A DNA stretch of 64,000 nt from Actinocorallia sp. API 0066 (GTDB lineage Bacteria > Actinomycetota > Actinomycetes > Streptosporangiales > Streptosporangiaceae). The notes beneath the pieces were generated by a model that worked only from the letters and a program-made list of their open reading frames with translations, was not told the origin of the DNA and made no database searches. Positions 17,130 to 25,788 of the stretch are shown here, in pieces. How positions within the stretch are numbered: position 1 is the first letter of the stretch; the number at the start of each line of letters is the position of its first letter. Position numbers and translations under genes: made by a program. The stretch spans positions 62,001-126,000 of the forward strand of contig NZ_JAJLQY010000009.1 in NCBI RefSeq assembly GCF_020991275.1, in the 5' to 3' direction.

Positions 17130-17159
17130 AGCTAATCACATGACGGACATGTCTGCCAA
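17130..17159 (-). promoter_or_regulatory. Putative leaderless promoter of the metNIQ transcript
   Basis: On the minus strand TTGGCA (17159-17154) is followed after 18 bases by TTAGCT (17135-17130), then 7 bases to ATG 17122. The -35 element is one base off consensus. The -10 is weaker. The spacing to ATG is the normal distance to a transcription start. Confidence 0.5.
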
Positions 17160-17224
17160 ACCAAAAAGGTAGGAATCGTCGCGCTGCGTGACCTAAGTCA
17201 CTCGTATGACGTCCCGGGAAAACG

Positions 17225-17259
17225 CCGAAGGCGGGGCCGGAACGCGGCCCCGCCTTCGG
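17225..17259 (-). terminator. 15-bp perfect hairpin after the PfkB kinase gene
   Basis: Arms at 17225-17239 and 17245-17259 are perfect complements over 15 bp with a five-base loop. It lies about 20 bases after the stop codon of the minus-strand kinase gene and insulates the metNIQ promoter. Confidence 0.85.
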
Positions 17260-17279
17260 GCGGAGGTGTGACGAACCCG

Positions 17280-18173
17280 TCAGAGCGTCGGACGGGCGCC
17301 CAGGTGGGTGATCGCGCGGGCGGCCAGCCGGTTGCCCGCGGCGAGCGCCTCGGCCGGGGGCTTGCCGTCCAGCCACGCGGGCAGGAAGCCGGCGATGAAG
17401 GCGTCGCCCGCGCCGGTGCCGTCGACGACCTTCTCGACCGGGTCGGCGGGCGCCACGATCGGCTCGGGACGGCCGTTGGTGTACCAGAGGGCGCCCTCGT
17501 CGCCCATCTTGATGACGACCTGCGGGTACCAGGCGGTGAGGACCTTGGCGGCCAGCTCAGGCTCGTCCCGGCCGGTCAGCGCCTCGGCCTCGGACGTGCT
17601 GACGATCAGCAGCTTGGTGCCGTGCGTCCACTCGAAGAACGGCTCGGCGCCCGCGCGCTTGAGCGGCGAGGAGGACGCGCCGTCCACGGAGACCGACATG
17701 CCCGCCTTGCCCGCCATCCGCAGCGCGTGCAGCGCGGCGTTGCGCGAACCCTCGTTGAGCAGCGAGTACCCCGAGACGTGCAGGTGCGCGCCGGGCGTGA
17801 AGAGGTCGGCCGGGATGTCGTCGGGCAGCAGCGCGCCGTTGGCGCCCGGGTCGGACATCATGGTCCTGTCGCCCTTGTGGGTGATCAGCACGACGCAGGT
17901 GCCGGTGGGGCGCTCGGGGTCCATGACCAGCCGGGCGTCCACCCCGTAACCCATGAGCTCCATGTCGCGGTTGCGGCCGTTGATGTCGGAGCCGCGGCGG
18001 CCGACAAAAGCCACCTCGACGCCCTCGACGGCGAGCCACGCCGACACGTTGGCGCCGGAGCCGCCGCCGTGCATGGTCACGCTGGCCGGGGTGTCGCTCC
18101 CCTTGGCCAGGGGGTAGGCGGCACGGGCCACGGCGTCGGTCATCAGATCGCCGACCACGACCACGCGTGTCAT
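17280..18173 (-). CDS. PfkB-family carbohydrate or nucleoside kinase
   Basis: A 297-residue ribokinase-fold kinase that phosphorylates a sugar or nucleoside hydroxyl with ATP. The N-terminal substrate-binding pair of glycines is in MHGGGSGANVSAWLA. PfkB signature 2, with the catalytic base and anion hole, is DGTGAGDAFIAGFLPAW near residue 245. The start at ATG 18173 is preceded on the minus strand by GAGGTGA eight bases away. It is divergent from the GNAT/acyl-CoA synthetase gene and has its own terminator. The exact substrate (ribose, fructose, adenosine or other) cannot be assigned. Confidence 0.85.
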   Translation of the reverse strand: MTRVVVVGDLMTDAVARAAYPLAKGSDTPASVTMHGGGSGANVSAWLAVEGVEVAFVGRRGSDINGRNRDMELMGYGVDARLVMDPERPTGTCVVLITHKGDRTMMSDPGANGALLPDDIPADLFTPGAHLHVSGYSLLNEGSRNAALHALRMAGKAGMSVSVDGASSSPLKRAGAEPFFEWTHGTKLLIVSTSEAEALTGRDEPELAAKVLTAWYPQVVIKMGDEGALWYTNGRPEPIVAPADPVEKVVDGTGAGDAFIAGFLPAWLDGKPPAEALAAGNRLAARAITHLGARPTL

Positions 18174-18398
18174 GACGTTGTCACCTCGCTCTTACGACGG
18201 CCCTGCCTGGGAACAGACCCGAACCATTGTGCCTGGGCGTGCCGACGACCGTAACAGCTTCGACCCTCGGATTTGGTCTCGAACGCGCAGCGAAACGGGT
18301 AACAGCGGGGACCCGTCGGGCGGCCGGTTCACGTGCCCACTCCAGTAAACACCGGAACGGACGGCGCCGAACCGGACCGGTCCGGCCGTGACCCTCAC

Positions 18399-18427
18399 GT
18401 GACCGATATTCGTCCGTCGCCTACGCT
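18399..18427 (+). promoter_or_regulatory. Putative leaderless promoter of the GNAT/acyl-CoA synthetase gene
   Basis: GTGACC (18399-18404), a 17-base spacer, then TACGCT (18422-18427), six bases before GTG 18434. The -10 has the TAnnnT form common in actinomycetes and the distance predicts a transcript that starts at or near the start codon; no ribosome site precedes it. Confidence 0.5.
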
Positions 18428-18433
18428 CGAACC

Positions 18434-20884
18434 GTGACCGATCATCCGTATCCCGATCACTGGGAAGCCGACGTCGTCCTGTCCGACGGCGGGACCGCCC
18501 ACCTGCGCCCGATCCGTGCCGGAGACGCGGAGCTGCTGCGGGCTTTCTACTCGCGGGTCTCTGCGGAGTCGATCTACTACAGGTTCTTCTCGCCGCGGCC
18601 CCACCTGAGCGACAAGGAGATTCGGCATTTCACCACCGTGGACTATTCCGACCGTGTGGCGTTGATCGCCACGATTGGTCAGCAAATGGTGGGTGTGGTG
18701 CGTTATGACCGGACAAAGGATCCCGGACAGGCGGAGGTCGCCTTCCTCGTCGAGGACGCCCATCAGGGCCGCGGCATCGGCTCGGTGCTCCTGGAACACC
18801 TCGCCGCCGCCGCGCGCGAGCGGGGCGTCGCCCGGTTCGAGGCCAACGTGCTCCCCGACAACCGGAAGATGAGCAAGGTCTTCAAGGAGGCCGGGTACGC
18901 CGCCGTCCAGAGGTTCGAGGACGGGATCATCCAGCTCACCCTGGACCTCTCGCCTACGGAGACGTCCCGCGAGGTCATGGCCGCGCGGGAGCACCGCGCC
19001 GAGTCCCGGTCCATCGAACGGCTGCTGCACCCGTCGTCGGTGGCCGTCATCGGCGCCAGCCGGGTTTCCCACAGTGTGGGACAGACGGTCCTGCGCAACC
19101 TCCTCGGGGCCGACTTCACCGGGCCGGTCTATCCGGTGCATCCGGAGGCGCACGCCGTCGCGGGAGTGCGCGCCTACAAGGAGATCGCCGAGATCCCCGA
19201 CAAGGTGGATCTCGCCGTCGTCGCCGTCCCGGCCTCGGCCGTCCAGGACGTGCTCACCCAGTGCGCGGCACAGGGCGTGCACGGCCTCATCGTCGTCTCC
19301 TCCGGCTTCGCCGAGACGGGCCAGGAGGGCCGTGCGGCGCAGCAGGAGCTCGTCAGGGTGGCCCGCGCCAATGGCATGCGTGTCGTCGGCCCCAACTGCC
19401 TCGGGATCTCCAACACCGACCCCTCGGTCCGCCTGAACGCCACGCTCGCGCCCGTCACCCCCGCGCGCGGCCCCGTCGGCTTCTTCTCGCAGTCCGGCGC
19501 GCTCGGCATCGCGATCCTCCAGCGGACGGCGGAGCGCGGCCTCGGCCTGTCCACGTTCGTCTCGGCGGGCAACCGCGCCGACGTCTCCGGCAACGACCTC
19601 CTCCAGTACTGGGAAGCCGACCCCTCGACCAACGCGGTGATGCTCCATCTGGAGTCCATCGGCAACCCGCGCAAGTTCACCCGCCTGGCGCGGCGCGTCT
19701 CCCGTAGCAAGCCCATCGTGGCGGTGAAGACAGGGCGCTCCCTCCAGGGCGTCCCGCTCGGCCACGCGGTGCGCCGCATCGACCTGCCCGACCACGCGGT
19801 GAGCGCGCTGTTCGAGCAGGCGGGCGTGCTGCGGGTGGAGGACCTCGGCGAGATGTTCGACGTGGCCCAGCTGCTCGCCTACCAGCCGCTGCCCGCCGGA
19901 CGCCGGGTCGCGATCATCGACAACGCCGACTCGCTCGGCCTGCTCGCCCGCGACGCCGCGGCCGTGCACGGGCTCGTCGCCGGGCCGCTCGCCTCCCTGG
20001 GGCCGCGCGCGGACGCCGACGACTACGCGCGGGCGCTCACCGCCGCGCTGGAAGACCCGGCCGTCGACGCGGTCGTGGTCCTGTACACGCCGCCCGTCCT
20101 GGGCGGGGCGCAGCTCATGCTGTCGGGACGCCGCAGGGCGGAACCCGTCGCGGAGACCATCGCCCGGCTGGCGCGCGGCTCGGACAAGCCGGTCGTGGCG
20201 ACGTACCTGGGCCAGAAGGGCATGCCGCGCGCCCTGCGGGCGCCCACGCCCGGTGGGGAACCGGGGCCCGGCTCGGTGCCCTCCTACCCGGCCCCGGACG
20301 ACGCCGTCCGGGCGCTCTCCTACGCCTACCGTTACGCGGCTTGGAGGAGACGCCCTCAGGGCCGCATCCCCGACCTTGACGGGATCGACAAGGAGCGGGC
20401 GCGCGGGCTCGTCGAAGGCTGGCTGGCCGAGGGGGAGCGGGGCGACGCCGCAGAGCTGCTGGCCTGCTACGGCGTGCGCGTGGGCGGCGGTCGCGGCGGG
20501 ATCGCCGTGCACATCGCCACCCAGGAGGACGCGTCCTTCGGCGCCGTCGTGTCGTTCCGCCTCGCCGACGTGGCTGCCGCCCTCCTGGACGACCGCGCCT
20601 ACCGGCTCGCGCCTCTGACCGAGTTGGAGGCCGCCGACATGGTCCGCGCCATCCGGATGGCGCCGCTTCTGTTCGGCCACCAGGGCTCGGAGAAGGTCGC
20701 CGTGGAGGCGCTGGAAGAGCTGTTGATCAGGGTCGCGCTGCTCGCCAACGACCTGCCTGAGGTGGCCCGCCTCGAACTGGAGCCCGTCATGGCAGACGCC
20801 GACGGCGTGACCGTCACCGCTGCCCGGATCTCGCTCGCCCCGCCCCCGGGACCCCGCCAGGCCCTGGAGCCCCGCCGGATGTGA
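18434..20884 (+). CDS. GNAT acetyltransferase fused to NDP-forming acyl-CoA synthetase-like domains (PatA type)
   Basis: An 816-residue fusion. Residues about 15-175 are a GNAT acetyltransferase domain (acetyl-CoA loop EDAHQGRGIGSVLLEHL). A CoA-binding domain follows (HPSSVAVIGASRVSHSVG, about 195-320), then succinyl-CoA ligase-like domains with the phospho-His region GPVGFFSQSGALGIAIL. Streptomyces PatA and related proteins acetylate lysines, for example in acyl-CoA synthetases. The C-terminal ATP-grasp domain appears collapsed: LLACYGVRVGGG runs directly into GIAVHIATQED and FGAVVSFRLADV, so the segment normally carrying the ATP-binding Lys (roughly 70-80 residues) is missing in frame. ATP-dependent ligase activity is therefore unlikely. 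GTG 18434 matches a leaderless promoter. Confidence 0.85.
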   Translation: MTDHPYPDHWEADVVLSDGGTAHLRPIRAGDAELLRAFYSRVSAESIYYRFFSPRPHLSDKEIRHFTTVDYSDRVALIATIGQQMVGVVRYDRTKDPGQAEVAFLVEDAHQGRGIGSVLLEHLAAAARERGVARFEANVLPDNRKMSKVFKEAGYAAVQRFEDGIIQLTLDLSPTETSREVMAAREHRAESRSIERLLHPSSVAVIGASRVSHSVGQTVLRNLLGADFTGPVYPVHPEAHAVAGVRAYKEIAEIPDKVDLAVVAVPASAVQDVLTQCAAQGVHGLIVVSSGFAETGQEGRAAQQELVRVARANGMRVVGPNCLGISNTDPSVRLNATLAPVTPARGPVGFFSQSGALGIAILQRTAERGLGLSTFVSAGNRADVSGNDLLQYWEADPSTNAVMLHLESIGNPRKFTRLARRVSRSKPIVAVKTGRSLQGVPLGHAVRRIDLPDHAVSALFEQAGVLRVEDLGEMFDVAQLLAYQPLPAGRRVAIIDNADSLGLLARDAAAVHGLVAGPLASLGPRADADDYARALTAALEDPAVDAVVVLYTPPVLGGAQLMLSGRRRAEPVAETIARLARGSDKPVVATYLGQKGMPRALRAPTPGGEPGPGSVPSYPAPDDAVRALSYAYRYAAWRRRPQGRIPDLDGIDKERARGLVEGWLAEGERGDAAELLACYGVRVGGGRGGIAVHIATQEDASFGAVVSFRLADVAAALLDDRAYRLAPLTELEAADMVRAIRMAPLLFGHQGSEKVAVEALEELLIRVALLANDLPEVARLELEPVMADADGVTVTAARISLAPPPGPRQALEPRRM

Positions 20885-20961
20885 CGGTCTCCGCGCCCCC
20901 CGGCCGGGCTTCCGCGCGGCGCCGGGATGCGCTGAGGGCTCGGTGGGGGCAGGATGGGAGG

Positions 20962-21558
20962 ATGAGGGAAACCCGAGCGAGGGACGACCAGTCGGGGACG
21001 GCGGGGTTGCGCGGCGCCATCGAGCGCAGCGGCTACTATCCGGAGCTCGTCGCCGGCGCGGTGGAGTCCGCACTGGGCAAGGAAGACGTTCTGGCCTATG
21101 TGGTCCACCACGAGGCGGCGTTCGATCCCGGGATGGAAGTCCGCAGGCACGTCACCGTGCTTGTCCTTACCGCCAACCGGCTGCTGTTCTGCCACACCGA
21201 CGAGCACCCGCCGAGCGACCTCGTGCCGCAACCGCACTGCTCGACCACCACCGAGGCCGTCAGGCTCGACCGGATCTCCTCCGTCGCCGTCACCCGCGTG
21301 GTGCCGCGGCCGGAGCGGTACGTGCCGGGCGTCCCGCCGACGGAGGTCGTGCTCACCCTGAACTGGGGCGTGAACTCCCGCATCGACCTGGAGCCCGCGG
21401 GCTGCGGCGACGAGAACTGCGACGCCGACCACGGCTACACCGGCGCCGTCACGTCCGACGACCTGTCCCTGCGGGTGAGCGAGGCGGCCGACGGCGCGGA
21501 GGCCGTCACCCAGGTCCTGGCGTTCGCCGAGGCCCTGACGGCGGTGACGACGGCATGA
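20962..21558 (+). CDS. DUF5998 family protein
   Basis: A 198-residue cytosolic protein of a conserved actinobacterial family without known activity. Recognisable segments are LRGAIERSGYYPELVAGAVE, the VVHHEAAFD motif, RHVTVLVLTANRLLFCHTDE and a late cluster CGDENCDADHGYTG with cysteines, His and acidic residues that could bind metal. ATG 20962 was chosen because the family begins shortly before LRGAIERSGYYP; the open frame extends to 20881 without a plausible start. The stop overlaps the ATG of the phosphodiesterase gene by four bases, and this gene order (DUF5998, phosphodiesterase, sulfurtransferase) is familiar from other actinomycetes. Confidence 0.8.
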   Translation: MRETRARDDQSGTAGLRGAIERSGYYPELVAGAVESALGKEDVLAYVVHHEAAFDPGMEVRRHVTVLVLTANRLLFCHTDEHPPSDLVPQPHCSTTTEAVRLDRISSVAVTRVVPRPERYVPGVPPTEVVLTLNWGVNSRIDLEPAGCGDENCDADHGYTGAVTSDDLSLRVSEAADGAEAVTQVLAFAEALTAVTTA

Positions 21559-22670
21559 CGGGCGGGCCCGAGGCGCCGCCCGTCCCCGGCTACGGCCAGA
21601 CCGCCCTGGCCGACCTGTCCACCTCGGTGCTCGGCGCGCTCGGCGTGCCGGGCGCCGCCAACGTGCTCGACCTGCCAGAGCTGCCGCGCGCCTGCGTGCT
21701 CGTCATCGACGGCATGGGCTGGGAGCTGCTGAAGGCGCATCCGGAGGACGCGCCCTTCCTCAGTTCCCTTCCGGGCCGCCCCCTGACGGCGGGCTTCCCG
21801 GCCACCACGGTGACGAGCCTCAGCTCGCTGGCCACGGGCCTGCCTCCGGGCGAGCACGGCATGGTCGGCCTGCAGGTCGCCGTCCCCGGTGAGGGAAGGC
21901 TCCTCAACTGCCTGCGCTGGGACAACGGCCAGACCGATCCCGAGTCCTTCCAGCCGCGCCGCACCGTCTACGCGCGCGCCGCCGACGCGGGCGTCGCCTC
22001 CAGCTACATCGCGGCGGGCGCCTACAACGGCACCGGGTTCAACAGCGCCATCACCCGTGGCGTGAACTACGTGCCCGCCGACAGCCTGGGCCAGCTCGTC
22101 GCGCGCGCGGAGGAGGCGTTGGAGGGCAAGCGCGCCCACGTCACCGTGTACCACTCCGATCTGGACACCTCCGGCCACATGTACGGCGCGGGCTCCAAGA
22201 CGTGGCGTTACCAGCTCCGGTTCGTCGACCTGCTGGCCGAGCGGATCGCCGAGATCCTGCCCGCGGGCACCGGCCTGTACGTCACGGCCGACCACGGCAT
22301 GACCAACCCGACCGACCGGGTGAACGTCGCCGAGCACCCCTCGCTCGGCCAGGGCGTCGCCCTGCTCGGCGGGGAGGCGCGGGCCCGGCACGTCTACACC
22401 GAGGAGGGCGCCGCCGCCGACGTGCTCGCCGCCTGGACCGAGGTGCTGGGCGACCGCGCCTGGGTGATGTCCCGCGAGCACGCGATCGCGACGGGCTGCT
22501 TCGGGCGCGTCGCTCCGGAGATGCTGCCGCGCATCGGAGACGTCGTCGCCGTCGCGCGCGGCGATCTGGCGATCCTGGGCACCGACCCCTTCGAGGGCCT
22601 CCTCGTCGGCATGCACGGCTCGCTCGTGCCCGAGGAACAGCTGGTGCCGCTGCTGTGGACGACGCGATGA
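21555..22670 (+). CDS. Alkaline phosphatase-superfamily nucleotide pyrophosphatase/phosphodiesterase
   Basis: A 371-residue enzyme of the NPP/AP superfamily. Metal motif 1 is VLVIDGMGWELL (about residues 49-60). The nucleophile Thr lies in AGFPATTVTSLSSLATG, as in nucleotide pyrophosphatases. Later ligands are YHSDLDTSGHMYG, TADHGM and GMHGSLV. No signal peptide is seen, so it probably acts in the cytosol, hydrolysing phosphodiesters of nucleotides or related molecules. It overlaps its neighbours on both sides by four bases (ATGA), indicating a tightly coupled three-gene operon. Confidence 0.87.
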   Translation: MTGGPEAPPVPGYGQTALADLSTSVLGALGVPGAANVLDLPELPRACVLVIDGMGWELLKAHPEDAPFLSSLPGRPLTAGFPATTVTSLSSLATGLPPGEHGMVGLQVAVPGEGRLLNCLRWDNGQTDPESFQPRRTVYARAADAGVASSYIAAGAYNGTGFNSAITRGVNYVPADSLGQLVARAEEALEGKRAHVTVYHSDLDTSGHMYGAGSKTWRYQLRFVDLLAERIAEILPAGTGLYVTADHGMTNPTDRVNVAEHPSLGQGVALLGGEARARHVYTEEGAAADVLAAWTEVLGDRAWVMSREHAIATGCFGRVAPEMLPRIGDVVAVARGDLAILGTDPFEGLLVGMHGSLVPEEQLVPLLWTTR

Positions 22671-23542
22671 GCTCGGGACATACGCCCCTCCCCGAAAGGG
22701 ACGGCAGGGGTCACACTGACGATGTGCGGCCCCTCATCGACGCGCGGAGCCTCGCCCGTGTCCGCGCAGACGCAGTCATCCTCGACGTCCGCTGGCGGCT
22801 GGCCGGGCCGCCGGGCCGGGAGTCCTACCGTGCCGGGCACGTGCCGGGCGCGGTGTTCGTCGACCTGGACACCGAGCTGGCGGGCCCGCCCGGCCGGGGC
22901 GGCAGACACCCGCTGCCCGCGCCCGAGGCGTTCCAGGAGGCGATGCGGCGCGCCGGGGTGTCCCGGGGGTCCCTCGTGGTCGTCTACGACGACGCGGACG
23001 CCACCAGCGCCGCCCGCGCCTGGTGGTGCCTGCGCTACTTCGGGCACGAGCGCGTCCGCGTCCTGGACGGCGGCCTGAACGCCTGGACGCGGGCGGGCCT
23101 GCCGGTCGAGACCGACGAGCGGCACCCGGCGCCCGGCGACTTCACCGCGCGGCCGGGCTGCCTGCCCGTCGTGGACGCGGACGGCGCCGCGGTGCTGGCC
23201 AAGGCCGGGGTGCTGCTGGACGCCAGGGCGGCCGAGCGGTTCCGCGGCGAGGTCGAGCCGGTGGACCCGGTGGCGGGCCACATCCCGGGCGCGGTGAACG
23301 CGCCTACCTGGGCGAACGTGGGCGGCGACGGCAGGTTCCTGGCGCCGGGGGTGCTGCGCGAGCGGTTCGCGGCGCTGGGCGCGACGGACGCCGCCGACAT
23401 CGCCGTCTACTGCGGTTCGGGCGTGACGGCGGCGCACGAGGTCCTCGCGCTGACGCTCGCGGGGGTGCCCGCCGCCCTGTATCCGGGCTCGTGGTCGGAC
23501 TGGGTGCGCGATCCGGCCCACCCCGTGGCCACCGGCGGCTAG
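22667..23542 (+). CDS. Two-domain sulfurtransferase (rhodanese or mercaptopyruvate type)
   Basis: A 291-residue protein with two rhodanese domains. The first, inactive, begins LIDARSLARVRADAVILDVRW. The second carries the catalytic Cys (about residue 249) in VYCGSGVTAAHE. The CGSGVTA loop resembles 3-mercaptopyruvate sulfurtransferases more than classical rhodanese (CRKGVT), but donor preference is not settled by this. ATG 22667 overlaps the preceding stop; GTG 22724 is an alternative, because homologs commonly begin just before the PLID segment. It is convergent with the CHAT gene, 32 bp apart. Confidence 0.85.
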   Translation: MSSGHTPLPERDGRGHTDDVRPLIDARSLARVRADAVILDVRWRLAGPPGRESYRAGHVPGAVFVDLDTELAGPPGRGGRHPLPAPEAFQEAMRRAGVSRGSLVVVYDDADATSAARAWWCLRYFGHERVRVLDGGLNAWTRAGLPVETDERHPAPGDFTARPGCLPVVDADGAAVLAKAGVLLDARAAERFRGEVEPVDPVAGHIPGAVNAPTWANVGGDGRFLAPGVLRERFAALGATDAADIAVYCGSGVTAAHEVLALTLAGVPAALYPGSWSDWVRDPAHPVATGG

Positions 23543-23574
23543 GACGGACGCCCCTCCCCGCGCGGGAGCGGGTC

Positions 23575-25788
23575 TCAGGACCCGGCGCCGAAGGACTGGA
23601 GCCCCGGCCGCCCCGGGCGGTCGGGCAGCGCCGCCAGCGCCGCGGCGGGGGAGGCGCCCGAGGCGAGCCGGGCGTGCAGGTCGCGCATGAGCGGCGGCCC
23701 CGAGGCGTCCGGAAGCGGGGTGACCGAGGCGACGACGGTCCGCACCCCCGCCGACAGCAGGACGCCGGGCAGCCCTAGGACGTCCTCGCCCTGTCCCGCG
23801 TCGCAGGCCGACAGCACGACGAGGTCCGGGGGCGGCGCGAGCGCGTGCAGGTCGTAGCCGGTGAGCGGCCCTCCGGCGACGTCCACATGGGATGCCAGCG
23901 GGTCGTCCGGTTGGTGCGTCCCGTGCGCGCAGAGGTGGGCGATCCGCGCGCCCGCCAGGACGGACGCGTCCGCGCCGGTCCTGACGCCGTCGTGGCAGGC
24001 CGCGACAGCCGCCAGTTCGGTTTCCGCGTGCGTCAGCCCCGGCCCGGACAGCAGCGCGACGTGCCCCGGTGAAGGACGCCGCCGCTGGGCGAGCAGCCAG
24101 GCCGTCGCCGAAGGCACGACGGTGAAGGGCGCGTCGGTGACGACCCGCCAAGGCAGCCCGTAGAGCAGCCCCGTAGGCGCGACGACCAGCTCACAGCCGT
24201 CCAGGAACGCCAGCGCGGGCGCGAACCGCGCGCGCAGGGACGCCACCGCCGCGTCCGGCGAGGAGCCGCCGACCATCGCCCGGGTCAGGGCGAACCGGAT
24301 AAGGCGGGTCTCCCTGACGGCGGCGTCATAGGAGCCGAGGGCGGTACGCCGCACCCGCCCGTCCCGGACGGCCAGCGCGACGAGGTGGTCGCCGCCGCGC
24401 ACGAGTTCCAGCAGCCCCACCCCGTGCAGTCCCGCCAGGAGGTCGGAGGGCGCCACGACCGGGCGCGGCGGAGGCGGGCCCATCGCCCGCGCCCTGTCCC
24501 GCGCGCTGGCGACGTCGGAGGGCGGCCCCTCGGGAAGCGACGGGAACAGGATGCTCCGCCGCAGTTCCTCCAGGGCCAGCAGCTCACGATCGGTCCGGGC
24601 CAGCCGTAGGGCGAGCGGCGACAGGTCCGCGCAGGCGGCGCCGAGATAGGCGCGCAGCTCCACCGAGCCGCCCGCGCCCGCGAGGTCGGCCGCCGTACGA
24701 AGCGCCTCCCTGACGTTCCTGAGCGCCGCCGCCTCCTCGCCGCGCGCGGTGTGCACGTGCGCGGCGTTCTGGTGCGTGCGCAGGCGCAGCGCGGCCGACG
24801 CGGCCGGTGAGGCGCGGCGGGGGAGCAGGTCGCCCGCCTCCGCCGGGAAGGCGCGGGCCGCCTCCACCCGGGCGCGCAGGGCGGGCCCCGCCCAGCCGTA
24901 GGCGTCGAGCCGGGCGGCGGTGCTGCGGACCGAGCACAGCAGCGCGGCCGAGCGCTCGCCGCGCGCCGCGAGCGCGCGCAGCAGCACCCCGTGCGCCTGC
25001 GCCTCCCAGCCCGGCCGCCCCTGCGCGGCGAAGGCGGTCTCGGCCTCCCGCGCCGAGTCGGCGGCCCGTCCCGCGTCGCCGCACGCCAGTTCGGCCTCGG
25101 CGCGCAGGTGGAGGGCGTTGGCGGCGTCGGCGGCGAACCCGGACAGGGCGGCCGTAGAAGCAGCCTCGTCGAGCAGCTCCCGCGCCTCCCCGCACAGCCC
25201 TGCGTCCAGCAGCGCGGCGGCGTGGTCGAGCAGGTGCTGGGCGCGCCGCTCGCCGGTGAACTCCGGCGCCAGCTCGGCGAACAGGCCGAGCGCCCGCGCG
25301 AACCGGCCGCGCAGCGCCGCCAGGTGCGCCTGGTTGTGCCGGACCATCAGCTCCAGCCTGCGCGGCCCGTGCCGGGCGGCGAGCGCCTCGGCGGTCAGCA
25401 GGGCGCTGTCCGCCGCGGTGAACCTGCCCGCCTGGGCCAGCGCGATCCCGTTGGCCATGAGGCGTCCCGCGCGGGCCACCGGGTCGCTGCCGCCGGGCCG
25501 CGCCGGACGGTCGAGCCGGCCCAGGCTGGCCCGCGCGTAGCTGCGGTTGAGGAGCAGCCGCTCCCGGTCGGCGCCCGAAAGGTGCGGCTCGGCGGTGGCG
25601 GCGAGGGCGAGCGCGTCGGCGGTGCGCCCGCCCGCCGTCAGCAGCGCGACCATGACGGCCTGGACACGCGCCACGCCGAGCGGATCCCCGGCCGTCCTGG
25701 CGAGGGCCTCCTGGGACAGCGCCAGGCCCTCCGCAAGCCGTCCGGTCTCCTTGGCCTCCACCGCGCGGGCGAGGAGGCCGTCGATCAC
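23575..25788 (-). CDS. TPR-CHAT caspase-like protease
   Basis: A 737-residue protein. The N-terminal two thirds are Ala/Leu/Arg-rich helical hairpins typical of TPR repeats (for example AEGLALSQEALARTAGDP and RFTAADSALLTAEALAARHG). The C-terminal CHAT domain has the His/Cys dyad of clan CD peptidases: His622 in IAHLCAHGTH and Cys662 in LVVLSACDAGQGED. CHAT is related to separase and caspases; TPR-CHAT proteins include the type III-E CRISPR effector Csx29. GTG 25788 is chosen because it overlaps the preceding stop as GTGA; ATG 25824 is an alternative adding 12 residues. It is the last gene of an operon with a subtilisin, a sigma factor and a small protein, which suggests a proteolytic switch. 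Substrate unknown. Confidence 0.9.
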   Translation of the reverse strand: MIDGLLARAVEAKETGRLAEGLALSQEALARTAGDPLGVARVQAVMVALLTAGGRTADALALAATAEPHLSGADRERLLLNRSYARASLGRLDRPARPGGSDPVARAGRLMANGIALAQAGRFTAADSALLTAEALAARHGPRRLELMVRHNQAHLAALRGRFARALGLFAELAPEFTGERRAQHLLDHAAALLDAGLCGEARELLDEAASTAALSGFAADAANALHLRAEAELACGDAGRAADSAREAETAFAAQGRPGWEAQAHGVLLRALAARGERSAALLCSVRSTAARLDAYGWAGPALRARVEAARAFPAEAGDLLPRRASPAASAALRLRTHQNAAHVHTARGEEAAALRNVREALRTAADLAGAGGSVELRAYLGAACADLSPLALRLARTDRELLALEELRRSILFPSLPEGPPSDVASARDRARAMGPPPPRPVVAPSDLLAGLHGVGLLELVRGGDHLVALAVRDGRVRRTALGSYDAAVRETRLIRFALTRAMVGGSSPDAAVASLRARFAPALAFLDGCELVVAPTGLLYGLPWRVVTDAPFTVVPSATAWLLAQRRRPSPGHVALLSGPGLTHAETELAAVAACHDGVRTGADASVLAGARIAHLCAHGTHQPDDPLASHVDVAGGPLTGYDLHALAPPPDLVVLSACDAGQGEDVLGLPGVLLSAGVRTVVASVTPLPDASGPPLMRDLHARLASGASPAAALAALPDRPGRPGLQSFGAGS

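Noticed and set aside
16965-17279. SAM riboswitch before metN
   Set aside because: No S-box-like conserved elements were seen; the polycysteine leader ORF explains the region better.
17119-17376. 85-codon minus-strand ORF between the kinase and metN
   Set aside because: Runs through the perfect 15-bp terminator and has biased composition.
18395-21073. 892-codon open frame antisense to the GNAT/acyl-CoA synthetase gene
   Set aside because: Arg/Ala/Gly-rich translation without motifs, fully inside the coding region of a recognisable gene; a result of third-position GC bias.
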